Shown piece by piece: positions 21,438 to 33,262 of a stretch of 64,000 bases of DNA. A program made the translations under genes and the position numbers. The DNA comes from Craterostigma plantagineum (taxonomy: Eukaryota > Streptophyta > Magnoliopsida > Lamiales > Linderniaceae). The stretch lies in the NCBI GenBank assembly GCA_027422505.1, contig JAPQWV010000002.1, positions 28,126,501 through 28,190,500 on the forward strand, in the 5' to 3' direction. Below the pieces are notes generated by a model, which ran no database searches, was not told the origin of the DNA, and worked only from the letters and a program-made list of their open reading frames with translations. Numbering within the stretch: position 1 is the stretch's first letter; every line of letters begins with the position of its first letter.

Positions 21438-24400
21438 ATGGCAGAATCAGATCAATCTGTGCCGCCGAGCTCGACGACTGCAACATAGATCAACGATCCA
21501 TTTTTCTTGAACAATGGAGACACTTCAGGACAGTTGCTCGTCCATGAACAATAAATGGCGACAACTACACAACTTGGAGAAGATTTATGATGATAGCACT
21601 TATCGGCAGGAACAAGGAAGGATTCGTAACTGGAGAAATCAAATTGCCAGACTCGACAGACCAGAACAAGCTCACGGCATGGAAGAGAAACAACAACATT
21701 GTTATCTCTTGGATTCTCAATTCTGTATCAAAGGAGATCTCGGCTAGTGTGCTGTACAATTCAACGGCTAAGGAAGTCTGGGATGACCTCCAAGAAAGGT
21801 TCGGCCAATCAAATAAACCAAGAGTCTTTCAGCTGAAGAAAGAACTCATCAATCTTGAACAAGGGCTTAACAGCGTGGGAGTGTACTTTACTCGCCTGAA
21901 GACTTTGTGGGATGAACTTACTAGCTAGCTGCCAGCATGTCCGTGCACATGTGGGGGAATTAAGGCCATGAAGGATTACCTCAATGAAGAATATGTCCTC
22001 ACTTTCTTGATGGGGTTAAAAGATTCGTACTCGCAAATCAGAGGGCAAATCCTTCTCATGGATCCATTGCCAACTGTTAATAAGGTGTTCAGCCTCTTAG
22101 TACAGGAGGAGAGACAGAGATCAACGGCTCCTAGGATGCTTAGGACTGGTGGTGACCAAATGAATGGCATGGCAATGATGACAGCGAACAGCTGCCAAGA
22201 AATGACCAAGAAAGCCGTGTTCCACCCAAGAAAGGATTCTGTAAAGCCTCTCTACACTCACTGTGGGAAAAGAGGACATACAATAGATACATGTTACCAA
22301 ATACATGGGTTCCCGCCTGGATTCAGACAAGGTGCAAGATACAAAGGGGCTAGAGTGAACCAACTTGGGTGGAAAAGCCAACAGAGAAGGCAATCTTGGA
22401 TATTGAGCAGGGGTTTCCTAGGTACAGCCAGACAGAGGGCAATCTAGTCCAACTTCAAATGACCCCATCTCTGCCGAGCTGTGGCACCACAGACTAGGCC
22501 ACCCCTCCAATAAAGTGCTAAATGTGTTGAGGAATTCTTTGAATAATCTTGAGACTAGGGTAGATTCTTGCTGTAAGATTTGCCCTATTGCTAGGCAAAA
22601 GAGACTTCCTTTTCCTAATAGCAATAAAACAGTTTGCTCGCCTTTTGATCTCGTTCATTGCGATGTTTGGGCCCGTTCCATGTAACTTCTCACTTAGGAC
22701 ATAAGTACTTTCTTACTATAGTAGATGACTTCTCACGATTTACATGGGTTTCATGCTTAGACACAAATCAGAGGTGCCTTCTATCATTACTTATTTTTTG
22801 AACATTATAGAAAACCATTTAACTCTAAGGTGAAAGTGATCAGATCTGATAATGCTCAAGAGTTCAGACTTGATAATTTGCTCAGAGAAAGGGGTATTAT
22901 ACATCATTGGTCATGTGTCCAAACTCCTCAACAGAACTCTATCGTTGAAAGAAAGCACCAACATTTATTAAATGTTGCTCGGTCATTATTTTTTCAATCA
23001 CAGGTTCCCATTGAGTTTTGGTCAGAGTGCATACTCACTTCCACCTATTTGATCAACAGGCTCCCCTCAGCAATCCTAAATAATAAAAGTCCCTTTGAAT
23101 TATTATTCAATAAGCCTGTTGATTATAACCTTCTTCGAAGTTTTGGCTCTCTTTGTTCCAGCTCTACCTTGGCAGCGGGAAGAAAGAAATTTGATCCTCG
23201 AGCAAAGGAGTGCATCTTCCTTGGTTATCCCAATGGGATAAAGGGATATAAGTTGATGGACCTGAGCACAAGAGAGGTCTTTGTTTCCAGGGATGTGACA
23301 TTTGAAGAAAATAACTACCCCTTCAGACAGATCAAGAAGGCCTCTGCTCAGTTAGATCCATTTCCTTCATCAGTTCTGGCTCGGCCATGTAATGACAACC
23401 TTCACTCTGAAGAAGCACATGGAACCTTTGTGGAACACACAACAGAGCACATTCCTTCAGGACAAGTTGAATTCTCTCCATGCCCCACAGAACAGAGTGA
23501 TCCAGCCACCCCTTCACCAGCACAGGAGCAACAACAAACTGAGCTTGTTTTGCAAGAAGGACTGGATGGGCAAAGGAGGCCAATTAGGCAGCAAAGAAAG
23601 CCTTCATACCTAAAGGATTATCACTGCAGTAACCTAATAGCTCAGAAGTGTGCTGTATCCTTTATCAGAGGTTCTCACCTTTAAAAATTTTTCCAATGAA
23701 TACCAAGCTCTAATATGCAGTGTGTCTATGGCAAAGGAGCCAAGAACCTTCTCAGAAGCATCCAGATCCAAGGACTGGATCAAGGCATGGATGAGAGTTC
23801 ACAGCTCTTGAGACCAATGAAACCTGGTCCCTTGTGTCCCTGCCAGCACGGAAAAACACAATAGGTTGCAGGTGGATTTTTAAACTAAAATTCAACTCCA
23901 ATGGCGGGGTAGAGAAGCACAAGGCTCGTCTAGTAGCTAAAGGCTATGATCAAATGGAGGGAGTTGACTACATCGACACCTTTCCAGTTGCGAAGCCTAG
24001 CACAATCAAGATTGTTTTGTCTCTCGCAGCCAAGCTTCAATGGCACCTCGTACAGCTTGATGTTGATAATGCTTTCCTCAATGGAGAGTTAGCCGAGGAG
24101 GTCTATATGACTTACCACAAGGATACTATAACGGTTATTCCAGAAAGGCCCTGGCAGGATGGTTTGCAGACTCAGAAAATCTATCTATGGATTAAAGCAA
24201 TCTCCAGACAATGGAGTAAACGATTCACGATGCTGTGGAAAGGTTTGGGTTCGTGCAGACCCAATCTGATCACACATTGTTCCTCAAAGGCACAGGAGAT
24301 AACTTCTCGTTCTATTAGTATACGTCGATGACATTATCATTGCAGGTCCCTCACTTGAGCAGATTCAAAAGGCAAAAGATTCCTTAACAGCTGCTTCAAA

Positions 24401-25275
24401 GTAAGGACCTTGGAGACCTGAGATTTTTTTCTTCGTATTGAAGTTGCAAGAAGCAGCAGAGGAATTTTCTTATCTCAAAGACAATATACCATCCAGCTCC
24501 TGAAAGACACTGGGTACTTAGCTTCTAAACCGCTGGCAACACCCCTGAATCCCGGCAGCAGATTATCAGCTGAAGATGGCGAGCTGCTCACTGAGCCGTA
24601 CAAGTACAGAAGATTAGTTGGTCGCTGCTTTACTTGACTTCACACGACCCGACATAGCCTTCGCGGTCCACAAACTAGTCAATTTATATAGCACACCCGA
24701 ACCAGTCATTTAACTGCAGCCCACCATCTCCTCATGTATTTAAAAGGTCTCCCGGCCAAGGTATATTCATGAGCTCTTCTCTGATTTGCAGGTCAAGGCC
24801 TTCTCGGACGCTGACTGGGCACTTGTCAAGGACTCAAGAAAATCCGTGACAGGATATTGCACTTTTTTGGGAGACTCCCTTATCACCTGGAAAGCTAAGC
24901 GTCAGCCTACCGTATCACGTTCATCCACGGAAGCCGAGTACCGAGCTTTGGGTTCCGTCCTGAGTGAAGTTCTGTGGATCACACAGTTATTACAAGAACT
25001 GAAACTGCCTTCACTTCCCACACCAGTCATATACTGTGATAATCAGTCCGCTCTTCACCTCGCCTCCAACCCCAAGTTCCACGAACGTTCGAAACACATA
25101 GAGATAGACTGCCACTTCATCCGCCACCACGTCAAAAGGGAACAGTTCGACTTGCCAGTCTGTTCTGAGGATCAAGTGGCTGATGTTCTTACAAAACCAC
25201 TAACCGGACCACTGCTACAGCGTGCCTTATCCAAGATGGCTGTTCGAAACTTCTACCATCCATCTTGCGGGGGGA
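21438..25275 (+). pseudogene. Copia gag-pol remnant (copy 1)
   Basis: Gag begins at the ATG at 21438 (MAESDQSVPPSS) but meets an in-frame TAG at 21486 and another stop near 21927; both are shared with copy 2. Gag shows PFFLNNGDTSGQ and GDNYTTW motifs. The zinc knuckle near 22250 reads YTHCGKRGHTIDTC, with the first Cys replaced by Tyr. There is no protease DTGA/DSGA motif before the integrase HHRLGHPS motif (near 22480), which is followed by CKIC, DVWG, SDNAQEF and [10 protein letters not shown] and RNase H follow (SDADWA, STEAEYRAL, CDNQSA). Many 1-nt losses break pol here, including around the RT YVDD region. The element cannot be autonomous. Confidence 0.9.
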
Positions 25276-25754
25276 TATTGAGCTCACAGACAGGAATGAG
25301 GTCACAGACGGGAATTAGCTCACAGACAGGAATTGCGCAGAGCTCAGCATATCCAGGAATCACGGCCGTGACGTCCAAAGACGCAAGCCGTGACCAACGG
25401 CAGTGTGTACCATCGACCGTGTCACGGCCGTGACGTCCAAAGACGCAGGCCGTGACCAACAGCAGTATGTCAGCTATCATCCATGTAACGGTGGTGAAGG
25501 ATAGCTCACAGGCCGTGAAGCAGATCAGATGTTACACGCGCTATCTACCAAAAATCGCTCTTTTCTATTCTTTTCTCTCAGTTGAATAAAACGCCTTTAT
25601 AAGTAGCGGTTTTATAAGTAGGTCGGCTGAATTAAGTTAACGGTCAACTCCATTCCTCTTGTATATAAACTCAATCTTTATCGATCATTTTGACATGAGA
25701 ATTCCTTTATTTACATTCTTGACTCGCTTCAACACAAACAAGACGATTTTGATA
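25276..25754 (+). repeat. Copia 3' LTR (copy 1), 479 bp
   Basis: It matches the 5' LTR apart from about six substitutions and several 1-nt losses, and ends GATTTTGATA followed by the GTGTT target copy. Copy 1 and copy 2 end 72 bp beyond the element. Confidence 0.92.
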
Positions 25755-25826
25755 GTGTTTGTTAATTGGAATATGTTGACCTAACGCCTGAATATTAATT
25801 ACTTTGCTGAAATGTGCAGCGACTAG

Positions 25827-26543
25827 GCTTTGCGGTTGACCCCGCTCCAGTTGACCCACTAGCAGCCTCCTCCCTTCAGAGTCTTGCACGAATACGTTGT
25901 TTGATGACGTATTTTCATGTTCAGCGGGCGGGAAGGAACCATCAATGCTGTTTAAACCATTGCTACTCCGTAGAACGTCTTCGATGTCCTCGGCATACTC
26001 ACCAGTAGCACGGTCTTTTCCGAATATTTCGACCCAATCATTGTAGTAGGGCCACGATTTGTGGCGCATTGACTTAGCGAATGGGTCTTTCTGGAAGAAA
26101 AAACAAAATAAAATTGTATGTGGTCAAATAAAGACAATTACACATATGCAAAAAATAATTTAGTGTGAAGTACATACCTTAACGTATTCATCCCAACATT
26201 GGTCTTCGAACACATAAATCATCTTTGTCGAGTCATTCCAGCCTATCCCGGTCATACTCAACATAGTGGATAGACTATGATAACATTTTTTCCAACTTTG
26301 CAATCGAGAAGTTATGTGCGGTGTAGCACGTATATCGGTACCAGGAAATCTGTCGATGATTCTTGCTTCTAAGATCTTTAAATACCCAGCCTTAAAGCCA
26401 TTTTCCTGTCTCCATCCACTTGCGACTATCTCCTTCATCGCATTAAGGAGTGTCACTTCCTCTTGTTGATTCCACCCGCGACGACTATTTCTTTCTTTTG
26501 TAGATGCATTTGTCCTAATGCTCGTATCCATTGTCCTGTCCAT
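25827..26543 (-). pseudogene. Harbinger Myb/SANT-like DNA-binding protein, C-terminally truncated
   Basis: The second protein of PIF/Harbinger elements binds DNA and helps the transposase act. Exon 1 spans 26543-26178 (MDRTMDTSIRTN..., with RGWNQQEEVTLLNAMKE and the conserved W-x-Y pattern KKCYHSLSTMLSMTGIGW of the Myb/SANT-like domain). The donor GTATGT at 26177 and acceptor TTCCAG at 26091 give exon 2 from 26090 (KDPFAKSMRHKSWPYYNDW). The conserved C-terminal part is lost because the reading enters duplicated DNA after 25827. The start ATG at 26543 is preferred because an acceptor-like TATTTCAG lies just before it. Confidence 0.82.
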
Positions 26544-26838
26544 TAGATCCTGAAATAGACATACATATGAACTAGACATTGAAAGGTTGAAAACAATGAA
26601 TCAACAAGCAACATAAAAAAATACTAGAAATTGAAATCCATGCAAGTTATGATATAAATGAAGTAAGGTTAGACATCAACTATGACCAGCAAATACAAAG
26701 TACACAATGACAAACATGTAACTCAAGGCACAACACTATGTCTATGTCTCCACTCATTAAAACTAGTATTAGCTAACATATCCCTCCAATTTTCCCACTC
26801 GACTGAAGCATCTAACGTGCTTATGTTATCCTCGTTGT

Positions 26839-28096
26839 CTATCTCTTCATTGATGCTTTCATATTTTCTCCCATGATCGTTCCAGCTTCTTCTTCGAAAG
26901 GATCTTCTGGCATCTCCCTACGAATAAAATTGTGGAGTATGCAGCATGCCATCACGATTCGGTTGTGGGTTATGATTGGAAAGTAAGATGGAGATCGTAG
27001 TATCGCCCAACGTTTTTTCAGTAAGCCAAAACATCGTTCGATCACATTTCTAGCTCTACTGTGAATCATGTTGAAGTACTCTTTAGGATTTTGTGGTGCG
27101 TTTCTACCGTGGCTGAAATCATCTAGGTGATACCTTACTCCTCTGTACGGAGCTAAAAATCCATCTACATTCATAAACCCACTATCACACAAGTGGTTCC
27201 CTGTTGATAATAAAATAAATAGTATTAGTATAACAATGATACTTCATTCAGTTGCACAACATTGACAAAGTACCTTTTGGAACCTTAAGTCCAAATCTAG
27301 AGATCGCATCCCGTAGAACTCTACCGTCTGCCGCAGATCCTTCCCAACCACATAAAAACATAGGTAAACATCATATTTGGGTCGCATGCGCCAAGTACAT
27401 TGATCGTAACATCGCCCTTCCGATTGCGATATCTAGGTTTCTCTATTTCAGGCACGACTACTTTTATATGGGTTCCATCTAACGCTCCAAGACAACCCTA
27501 TATGGAGTTTTATAAGAATTGGAATAATGTTCAAGCGATGGTGTTCAATATAAATTTTGACCGAACATACATACCTTAAAATGTTTCCACCTATAGTCAG
27601 TGTTGTCTTCGGCTATTGGTTCAGGTGGCACAATAAACAGACGATGTAATTTCAAAATGGCATTTAAAATCTCATGAAAATACTTTGAAAATGATGCCCC
27701 AGACTTTCTAAAGTTTTTTTGCACAACCCGATTTTTGGTATTATGCGATATAATAACCAAAAACATCGCCACCTTGTCCCTCACAGTGGTATATCTAGAT
27801 TCCTTAAGGCCACTAACATTCCGTAGAAGAACCACAAGTGATTCGAAGGTTTTGCGGTTCATTCTTAGATGATCGTGGCATGTTACGTCAGACATGGACA
27901 CTAATTCATCGAGGTTAACTATCTGTTTGGGTATCTTCTCGATCAAACTATACTTTGTTCTTTTCCTCTTCCGAGCAATTCTATCCTTCAGGCGTCTAAC
28001 GTAGATCGAAACTAGGAGCAACAAGAACATATTTTGTTGTAGAAATATTTGTAAGGTCACAAGCCGTTTCACTCCTCCATTGAAGTTAATGTCCAT
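26839..28096 (-). pseudogene. PIF/Harbinger transposase (HARBI1-like, DDE superfamily)
   Basis: Exons 28096-27575, 27497-27274 and 27200-26839 join through GT-AG borders. The N-terminal part holds a helical DNA-binding region (LRMNRKTFESLVVLLR, SRYTTVRDKVAMFL). The catalytic DDE_Tnp_4 domain shows the first Asp in GALDGTH, the second in CDSGFMNVDGFLAPYRG and the Glu in NVIERCFGLLKKRW. One extra base in an A5 run at about 27354-27358 (T run on the coding strand) shifts exon 2; without it the frame continues into exon 3 in phase. It could be a sequencing error, since A/T-homopolymer indels are common across this window. Codon 1 at 28096 is the first ATG in frame, but conserved sequence starts only later. 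Confidence 0.85.
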
Positions 28097-28800
28097 CCCA
28101 CCTCTGCCAAACTTAACAGATCTTCACCCAAGAATTGATAATTGAGGTGTTAACAATAGCAAATATGAATAACAATGAATAATCCAACTGAACCAGATCG
28201 ATGCTAACAGAACCAGATCCAAATTAAACAAAACAGATCACATATCGATGCTAAAGAACACAAAAAACGTCAGACTAGAATAATATTGCTAACTAAACGC
28301 AATAGCAAAACAACTAAATCGATGATAACAGAACGAGATCCAAATTGGAGTAAAGAGAATATCGCATGCGATTGCTCAAACATAAAATGTCATCGAAGTA
28401 TACCTGTTCGATTAGCGAAACCTCCTTCAAGATATCGTTGGAATTAGAGTGGCTACGGAAAATCCATCACACGGTAGAGTTCGGCTTCTACGGAATTGTT
28501 TGCTGCCTCATTGAAAATTGGCGCCTCATCTTCGATGCAAATCTGGGTAGGGTTTGGAAGGGGTGTTTTTGTCTTTTTCTTTTTATCTTGGGTTGATAAG
28601 TTGTCTGGCATGATTTCCTCGGTTAAACTATATTGGATTTGGATGTTTGCAACGGGCCTGGAAAATCTCGCGGGCTTACAATATTAACCTTTTATCCAAC
28701 TGAACAAGTTTATTTAAGATAAAAAGCAACTTATCCAACGTTATCCAGGTAAGTAAACAGACCCCTAGTAATTATTAGATCAAGACTAATTAATTTACGT

Positions 28801-30874
28801 CACTAGTAGAAAATGATACATAGGCGACGGCACCTCTGGCGACGGTTCCTCGAAAACCGTCGCCTAGAGTGGACGCGGTGGCACTTTCGTAATATTCATT
28901 AATTTTTGTTCAGCATAGGTGACAGTTTCTTGGCAAAAACCGGTCGCCTATAATTGACGAAAGCATCCGGCAACGGTTTCCCTTCCAATAACCGTCGCCT
29001 ATATACATTTCTAATTTATTTATTTAATATAAACATGGGCGACGGTTTCTATGTTGATAAGAAAAACCGTCGCCTATATACTTTTAATTTATTTTCTTTT
29101 ACAAAATTATGAGTTTGGACGATGGTTGTTGCGAAGAAACCGTCGCCAACCATCTTTCTACTTTTTTTTTAAATTTCATTATTTATGTATTTTTTATTGA
29201 CACGGGTATGGCAACGGTTGTTTATAAGGAACCGTCGCCCATGGGCTTACTTTTTTTTAAATTTCATTTGTTTTCATTTGTTGATAAGAAACCGTGAGAG
29301 TAATTGCATTGCAACGCCTAAAGGGACCTTTCTACTGCTAAAAGTCTTCTCGTTCGCCTCATTTTTCTTAATTGCACGCGTATTGATGTTAGCATCAAAG
29401 ACCAAATGGTATTTATTTCCTTATTTATTCTCAATAGAAAATTACAAACACCTGCTGGTACAACGGCCTTTTTTATGTTTTTAATTTTTTGTTTTAACAT
29501 GAAAACCGTCGCCTCTTACATTTTTTTTTTAAATCGGTAATCTACGAAAAATACTCATTTATATAAAAAATTTGCAAGTCAGACCCCCTGTCAGAAAAAT
29601 TTTCATATAAGTACCCGTTCGATTGTGCGTACCATTTTTCCAGTCTTGACGTACCTTTCTGTATATGTATTAAGTATCATATCACGTGTATATACGGTAC
29701 CCACATATGGTACCTATATACGGTCAATATGGTACGTTAATGTGTAGTATGATGTACCATTTTCTCACTGTATAACGTACCACAATATGTTTTCATATGG
29801 TACCTAAATATGTTCTATGACGTACTTGCGGCGGAACGGGTACCAATCTGCAAAAATTTTATTCTGACAGGTATCTGCATATAAAAAAAACCTGACAGGG
29901 GTCTGACTTGGAATTTTTATATAAATGGGTATTTTCTGTTAAATCCCCTTTTTAAATTTGGTTTTTATTTGTTTTTATTTTTTTAAATTTCGTTTGGGCG
30001 GCGACATATTTTTTTGCTAACAACCGTCGCCTATAAGATCTTTAAATAACCCCTCTTCTTTCCTCATTTAGCAAAATCGAAGAGAAACTCAAAAACAAAA
30101 CCGCGCGACTAGGCGATTTCCGACGATCTTCAAACGATTTCCGACCTTTCCGAGCTTGGAGAACACGGTAAGAAGATGCCGAGCTCGAAGAATTAGAGCA
30201 AGGAAGACAGCGGCCGTAAAAAAGCAGAGGTTCTCTAACAATTCTTTCTCTCCTCTTCTCTCCTCCATTCTTTTCCTTTCTTCTTTTCTCGGCTGCTCAG
30301 ATTTGGCAGATGTTGTGGCGGTTGGATGTTGTAGCGACAGATCTGGGCGTGGTGGTGTTGGGCGGCGACAGATTTGGTGGTGTTGGGCTGCGATGGCGAA
30401 GGTCAGATCTGGTCTTGGCATTGTTTGGCTGCTATGGGGGTGGCCGGGGATGGCCGGATCTGAACGTGGCGGCGTTGGATGGCAATGGCGACTGCCATAT
30501 CTGTGGTGGTGCTTGGGTGGATGTGGCCGCTAGGTTTCGGCAAAGGGACGGCGGCTGCTTTTTTTTTTTTAATTTCCAGTTGATGTTTTGAGCGAAGAAA
30601 CCGTCGCCCATGATTATATAAAAAAAAATTGACTGGGCGACGGTTGTTGGGACAGAAACCGTCACTCATTCGTTCATAATAGCACCTTACAAGATACTTT
30701 GGGCCACGGTCGTGCGTGACAACCTCGCCCATAACCTATCTTCAGCGAGGACTGCACACCCGTCGCCCAAAATCACGCACATGGGGGACGGTTTCTATGC
30801 GGGCTCTGGGCAAAAAACAGAAACCGTCGCCCATGGCCAATAACAACCTCGCCCATATTTATTTCTGTACTAGT
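28801..30874. mobile_element. Non-autonomous CACTA-like element with GGCGACGG repeats
   Basis: The left end CACTAGTAGAAAATGA resembles CACTA termini; the right end reads TACTAGTACAGAAATA on the minus strand, an imperfect inverted match, and no 3-bp target duplication is clear. About 25 subterminal copies of GGCGACGGTT or its complement, often as inverted pairs, occur at 28820-29520 and 29995-30860. Such clusters are the usual transposase binding sites of the superfamily. The interior has a GC-rich leader-like stretch (30060-30560) but no convincing protein. The element is interrupted by the MITE at 29535-29948. Confidence 0.65.
29535..29948. mobile_element. GGTACC-rich Mutator-like MITE, member C (414 bp)
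   Basis: It starts CGGTAATCTACGAAAAATAC like member A and is flanked by the perfect 9-bp direct repeat TTTTTAAAT (29526-29534 and 29949-29957). It contains repeated GGTACC/GTACC motifs. It sits inside the CACTA-like element, so it inserted later. Confidence 0.82.
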
Positions 30875-31071
30875 AAGTGTTTAAGCGGCCCAATCACCTG
30901 TGCTCAAAATGCATTAATATGGCGTGATTCATGACTGCTATCAATTAATATAATTATCTTAAGCATACATACTAATCACCAAGATTAATCCCGCACAGAA
31001 CTATACAGAATCCCAATCTATATATAGTTATTTTCATACACCAACACACGCCTTCGTCGCGTATTATTTTC

Positions 31072-32249
31072 TCAGCCTAAGTTTATCAAATCGGCCAACC
31101 GTTTCTGCAGCCGAGGCATATCAATATATGCAAGATCACAAACCTGCAATAACAATTCACTTATATATAACTAAAACAATCGTTTAATTAACTGAACTAA
31201 TACGATTGCATGCTTTACCCAACTGTATGCATAGTATACCTCGTATTGGATTCTGTAGAGAAACTTCTCACCGGCCTTACAAGTAGTGCAACTTACGAAG
31301 TCAACAAATCCAATCTCAAGCAGTTCCATGAAAACCATAGAGAGACAAATCCCTTCAACATCGTGGCATGTAATTAAGATCTCTATCCCATTAGGACAAG
31401 AGTTGACCGTTACAGTTTTAGTTTTTCCAACGTTGTTGTTGTTGCTTATTGAGCTCATGCTTTGAATGTTACCCACATTATGTCCAGATTCAGAGCTGTT
31501 CGTAGCCAAGTACTTGTCTCTTACCATCTTCAAGCTTTCGATCTTCTTCTCAATGTTTTTTATGTACTTCACAGCCTCGAGCATGTGGTCCGATGTTGAC
31601 CTCTTACCCTAAAAAATTCACACATACACACACACGCTCAATCAGCTCATTTACCTTTTTTTTATTTTCCTTTTTAATTCATTACTTAATTGTCTCCTTT
31701 CTGCGAATTAACATATAATTTGGAATCTTTGGACCACAAGCTTTCACAATCGTAGCCAAAGCCATTTAATTCCTTGCAAGGGACTAACTGAAAATTAAAA
31801 TTAGGTTTCGTAATTATGTGTCTAACATATCCACGCAGACATAAACATCTATGGGCGTTAAAGTATTACTTGCAAGTACTGGACAAACAACACTCCTAGT
31901 ATACGCGTGAAAACCCTATTCATTAGAAATAATTACAAGTTTTAATATTCGCAGTTACCTTGATATATTCAAGAGGAAGAAGATTGCGGAGTGAGGCACA
32001 TAGATCAGCCATTTCCTGCCTTCGTTTCCTCTCAACGTCTCTATGAATAATTTTTTTTAGCTTGGAATTGATGTTGACAGCTTCTGTTTTCTCAGGCACC
32101 ATTGTTGATATTTGTCCCTTTGTTATGTTGTTAATCTTCATCTGATCATTACCTTCCGATGAAGTGATACCCATTATGATAGAATCACTTTGGAAAATCT
32201 TAGGGTTTTGTAAGAAGAGGTCTTCGTCTATGTGTTCGAAGGGAGACAT
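31072..32249 (-). CDS. bHLH transcription factor (bHLH36/118/120-like), 243 aa
   Basis: A nuclear DNA-binding regulator. Three exons: 32249-31959, 31608-31240 and 31143-31072 (291+369+72 nt, 244 codons with stop), with donors GTAACT and GTATAC and acceptors TTTTAG and TTGCAG. The basic region HRDVERKRR (residues 69-77) has the H-E-R pattern of E-box/G-box binders, followed by helix 1 ([15 protein letters not shown]), a short loop (GKRSTSDH) and helix 2 ([19 protein letters not shown]), split by intron 1. The C-terminal half ([16 protein letters not shown]...) looks like the ACT-like region of this clade. It ends [14 protein letters not shown]. No frameshift is seen, and it is the only apparently intact single-copy host gene in the window. 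Its regulated targets are unknown. Confidence 0.9.
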
Positions 32250-32297
32250 GATTTCGTTGGATATATGAAGACGATGAAATGTTTGTGATTCAGGTCC

Positions 32298-32304
32298 TTT
32301 TTAT
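32298..32304 (-). promoter_or_regulatory. TATA box of the bHLH gene
   Basis: Minus strand TATAAAA (within GTTATAAAAAGG) lies about 50 bp upstream of the ATG at 32249, which implies a short leader. Motif-based. Confidence 0.5.
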
Positions 32305-32309
32305 AACAT

Positions 32310-33250
32310 GGAATGGGGCTGATTATATAAGAGAGCCCTTACCTATTTATGTTTCTCTTTAACTTTATAGAAAAAATGATGATGATGCTCAAAATAAAAA
32401 AAAGAGGCCGTTGATATCATGAAAAAATAATAAAAAAATGTTGCAAAGATTTGCCATCAAATAATGTGATCTTAAAACTACCCCACTCTTCCCAGCAGCT
32501 ATCCATGTCCCCCACTGAACCCTCAATAAAATATGTTCTGAAGAAATTTTTGGATTTAATAACCATACTCAACTTATATTATATTAAACATATTTCGTAA
32601 CAGCTTAAAGACTCAATCGCTTCCCACTGGACAAAATTAAACTGTGTGTTTATATACTTGTCATAATAATTGCAATTTTTCTACATATGTCAATTCCACG
32701 TCATCTCATTAGATATGCACGGATACAACTGAAAAGAACAATTTGATAGATATGCTTACACGGAGAAACATCTAACATATGGAGCTCGAACTCGTCATTC
32801 TTTCTTTCCTCTCTTAGGACTTTGCTTCTCTCGTTGTAGAGCTTCATTTCCAAAGAAGATGACTGTTATGAAGTTAAGACCAAAAAAGAGATGAGTTTTA
32901 TGCTCCATTCGTAGTTGGTTCTTTCTCTAAAACTTGAACTCAGCTTTAATTTCTTTAGTTTTCACTTGTTCTTTTCTCTTTTGGGTATGAAAGATTCCTT
33001 CCATACTGGATTTCGATGTTTCTAGAGAATCGATCTTGAACTCTTAGCCACTTGATCATTGATATAAATTTGGGTAGTATAACCATTTTGGAAAATGAGA
33101 TTTGAGCATTCGCATGGATAGTCGAAATGTTTTGCTTTAAGTTTTGTAATAATAGAATCAATTGATAATTTTACATTGAAAAACCATCACTCTTTTTAAG
33201 CTTGTCTACTGCATTTTGTACCTTCAACATCATCTTGAAAAAAAAAAAGA
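32310..33250. other. Gene-free region upstream of bHLH
   Basis: AT-rich sequence with short unrecognised ORFs only. No terminal repeats, RNA gene or conserved coding pattern were found. Confidence 0.5.
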
Positions 33251-33262
33251 ATGTTGAGGAAT

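Larger units (their letters stand above)
20896..25754 (+). mobile_element. Copia LTR retrotransposon, copy 1 (deletion derivative)
   Basis: The element has two LTRs of about 480 bp, a 5-bp target duplication GTGTT (20891-20895 and 25755-25759), a tRNA-Met-type primer site directly after the 5' LTR and a purine tract (GCGGGGGGA) before the 3' LTR. Domain order gag, integrase, reverse transcriptase, RNase H defines Ty1/Copia. The protease region between zinc knuckle and GAG-pre-integrase is missing. LTR ends are TATTGAG...TTGATA rather than TG...CA. The LTRs differ at about six substitutions, so insertion predates the duplication, in which both copies share the same target site. Confidence 0.93.
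1..25826. repeat. Copy 1 of a large direct duplication
   Basis: The whole segment matches 34546-60378 in the same order and orientation. The offset is 34545 at the left edge, 34562 near position 4150, 34530 inside the Copia 5' LTR and 34552 at the right edge. Similarity stops after GCGACTAG at 25826. The left edge may lie upstream of the window, because base 1 already matches base 34546. Differences are almost all 1-3 nt indels, often in homopolymers or AT repeats. This is either a very young tandem duplication or a haplotypic assembly duplication. Confidence 0.97.
25827..28763 (-). mobile_element. PIF/Harbinger transposon, truncated at the duplication junction
   Basis: The element carries the two genes typical of PIF/Harbinger, transposase and a Myb/SANT-like protein, both on the minus strand. 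The 5' end (right side here) finishes with an inverted terminus reading GGGTCTGTTTACTTACCTGG on the minus strand at 28745-28763, typical of the superfamily. The other end is absent: the Myb-like gene is cut at 25827, where copy 1 of the duplication begins. The truncation therefore coincides with a rearrangement breakpoint. Confidence 0.88.

Noticed and set aside
26682..26876. Plus-strand ORFs within the Harbinger element
   Set aside because: They lie opposite or between the transposase and Myb-like exons on the minus strand and show no family features.
30089..30533. GC-rich ORFs on both strands inside the CACTA-like element
   Set aside because: Low-complexity Arg/Gly/Trp-rich readings typical of GC-rich leader DNA; no domain or splice pattern.
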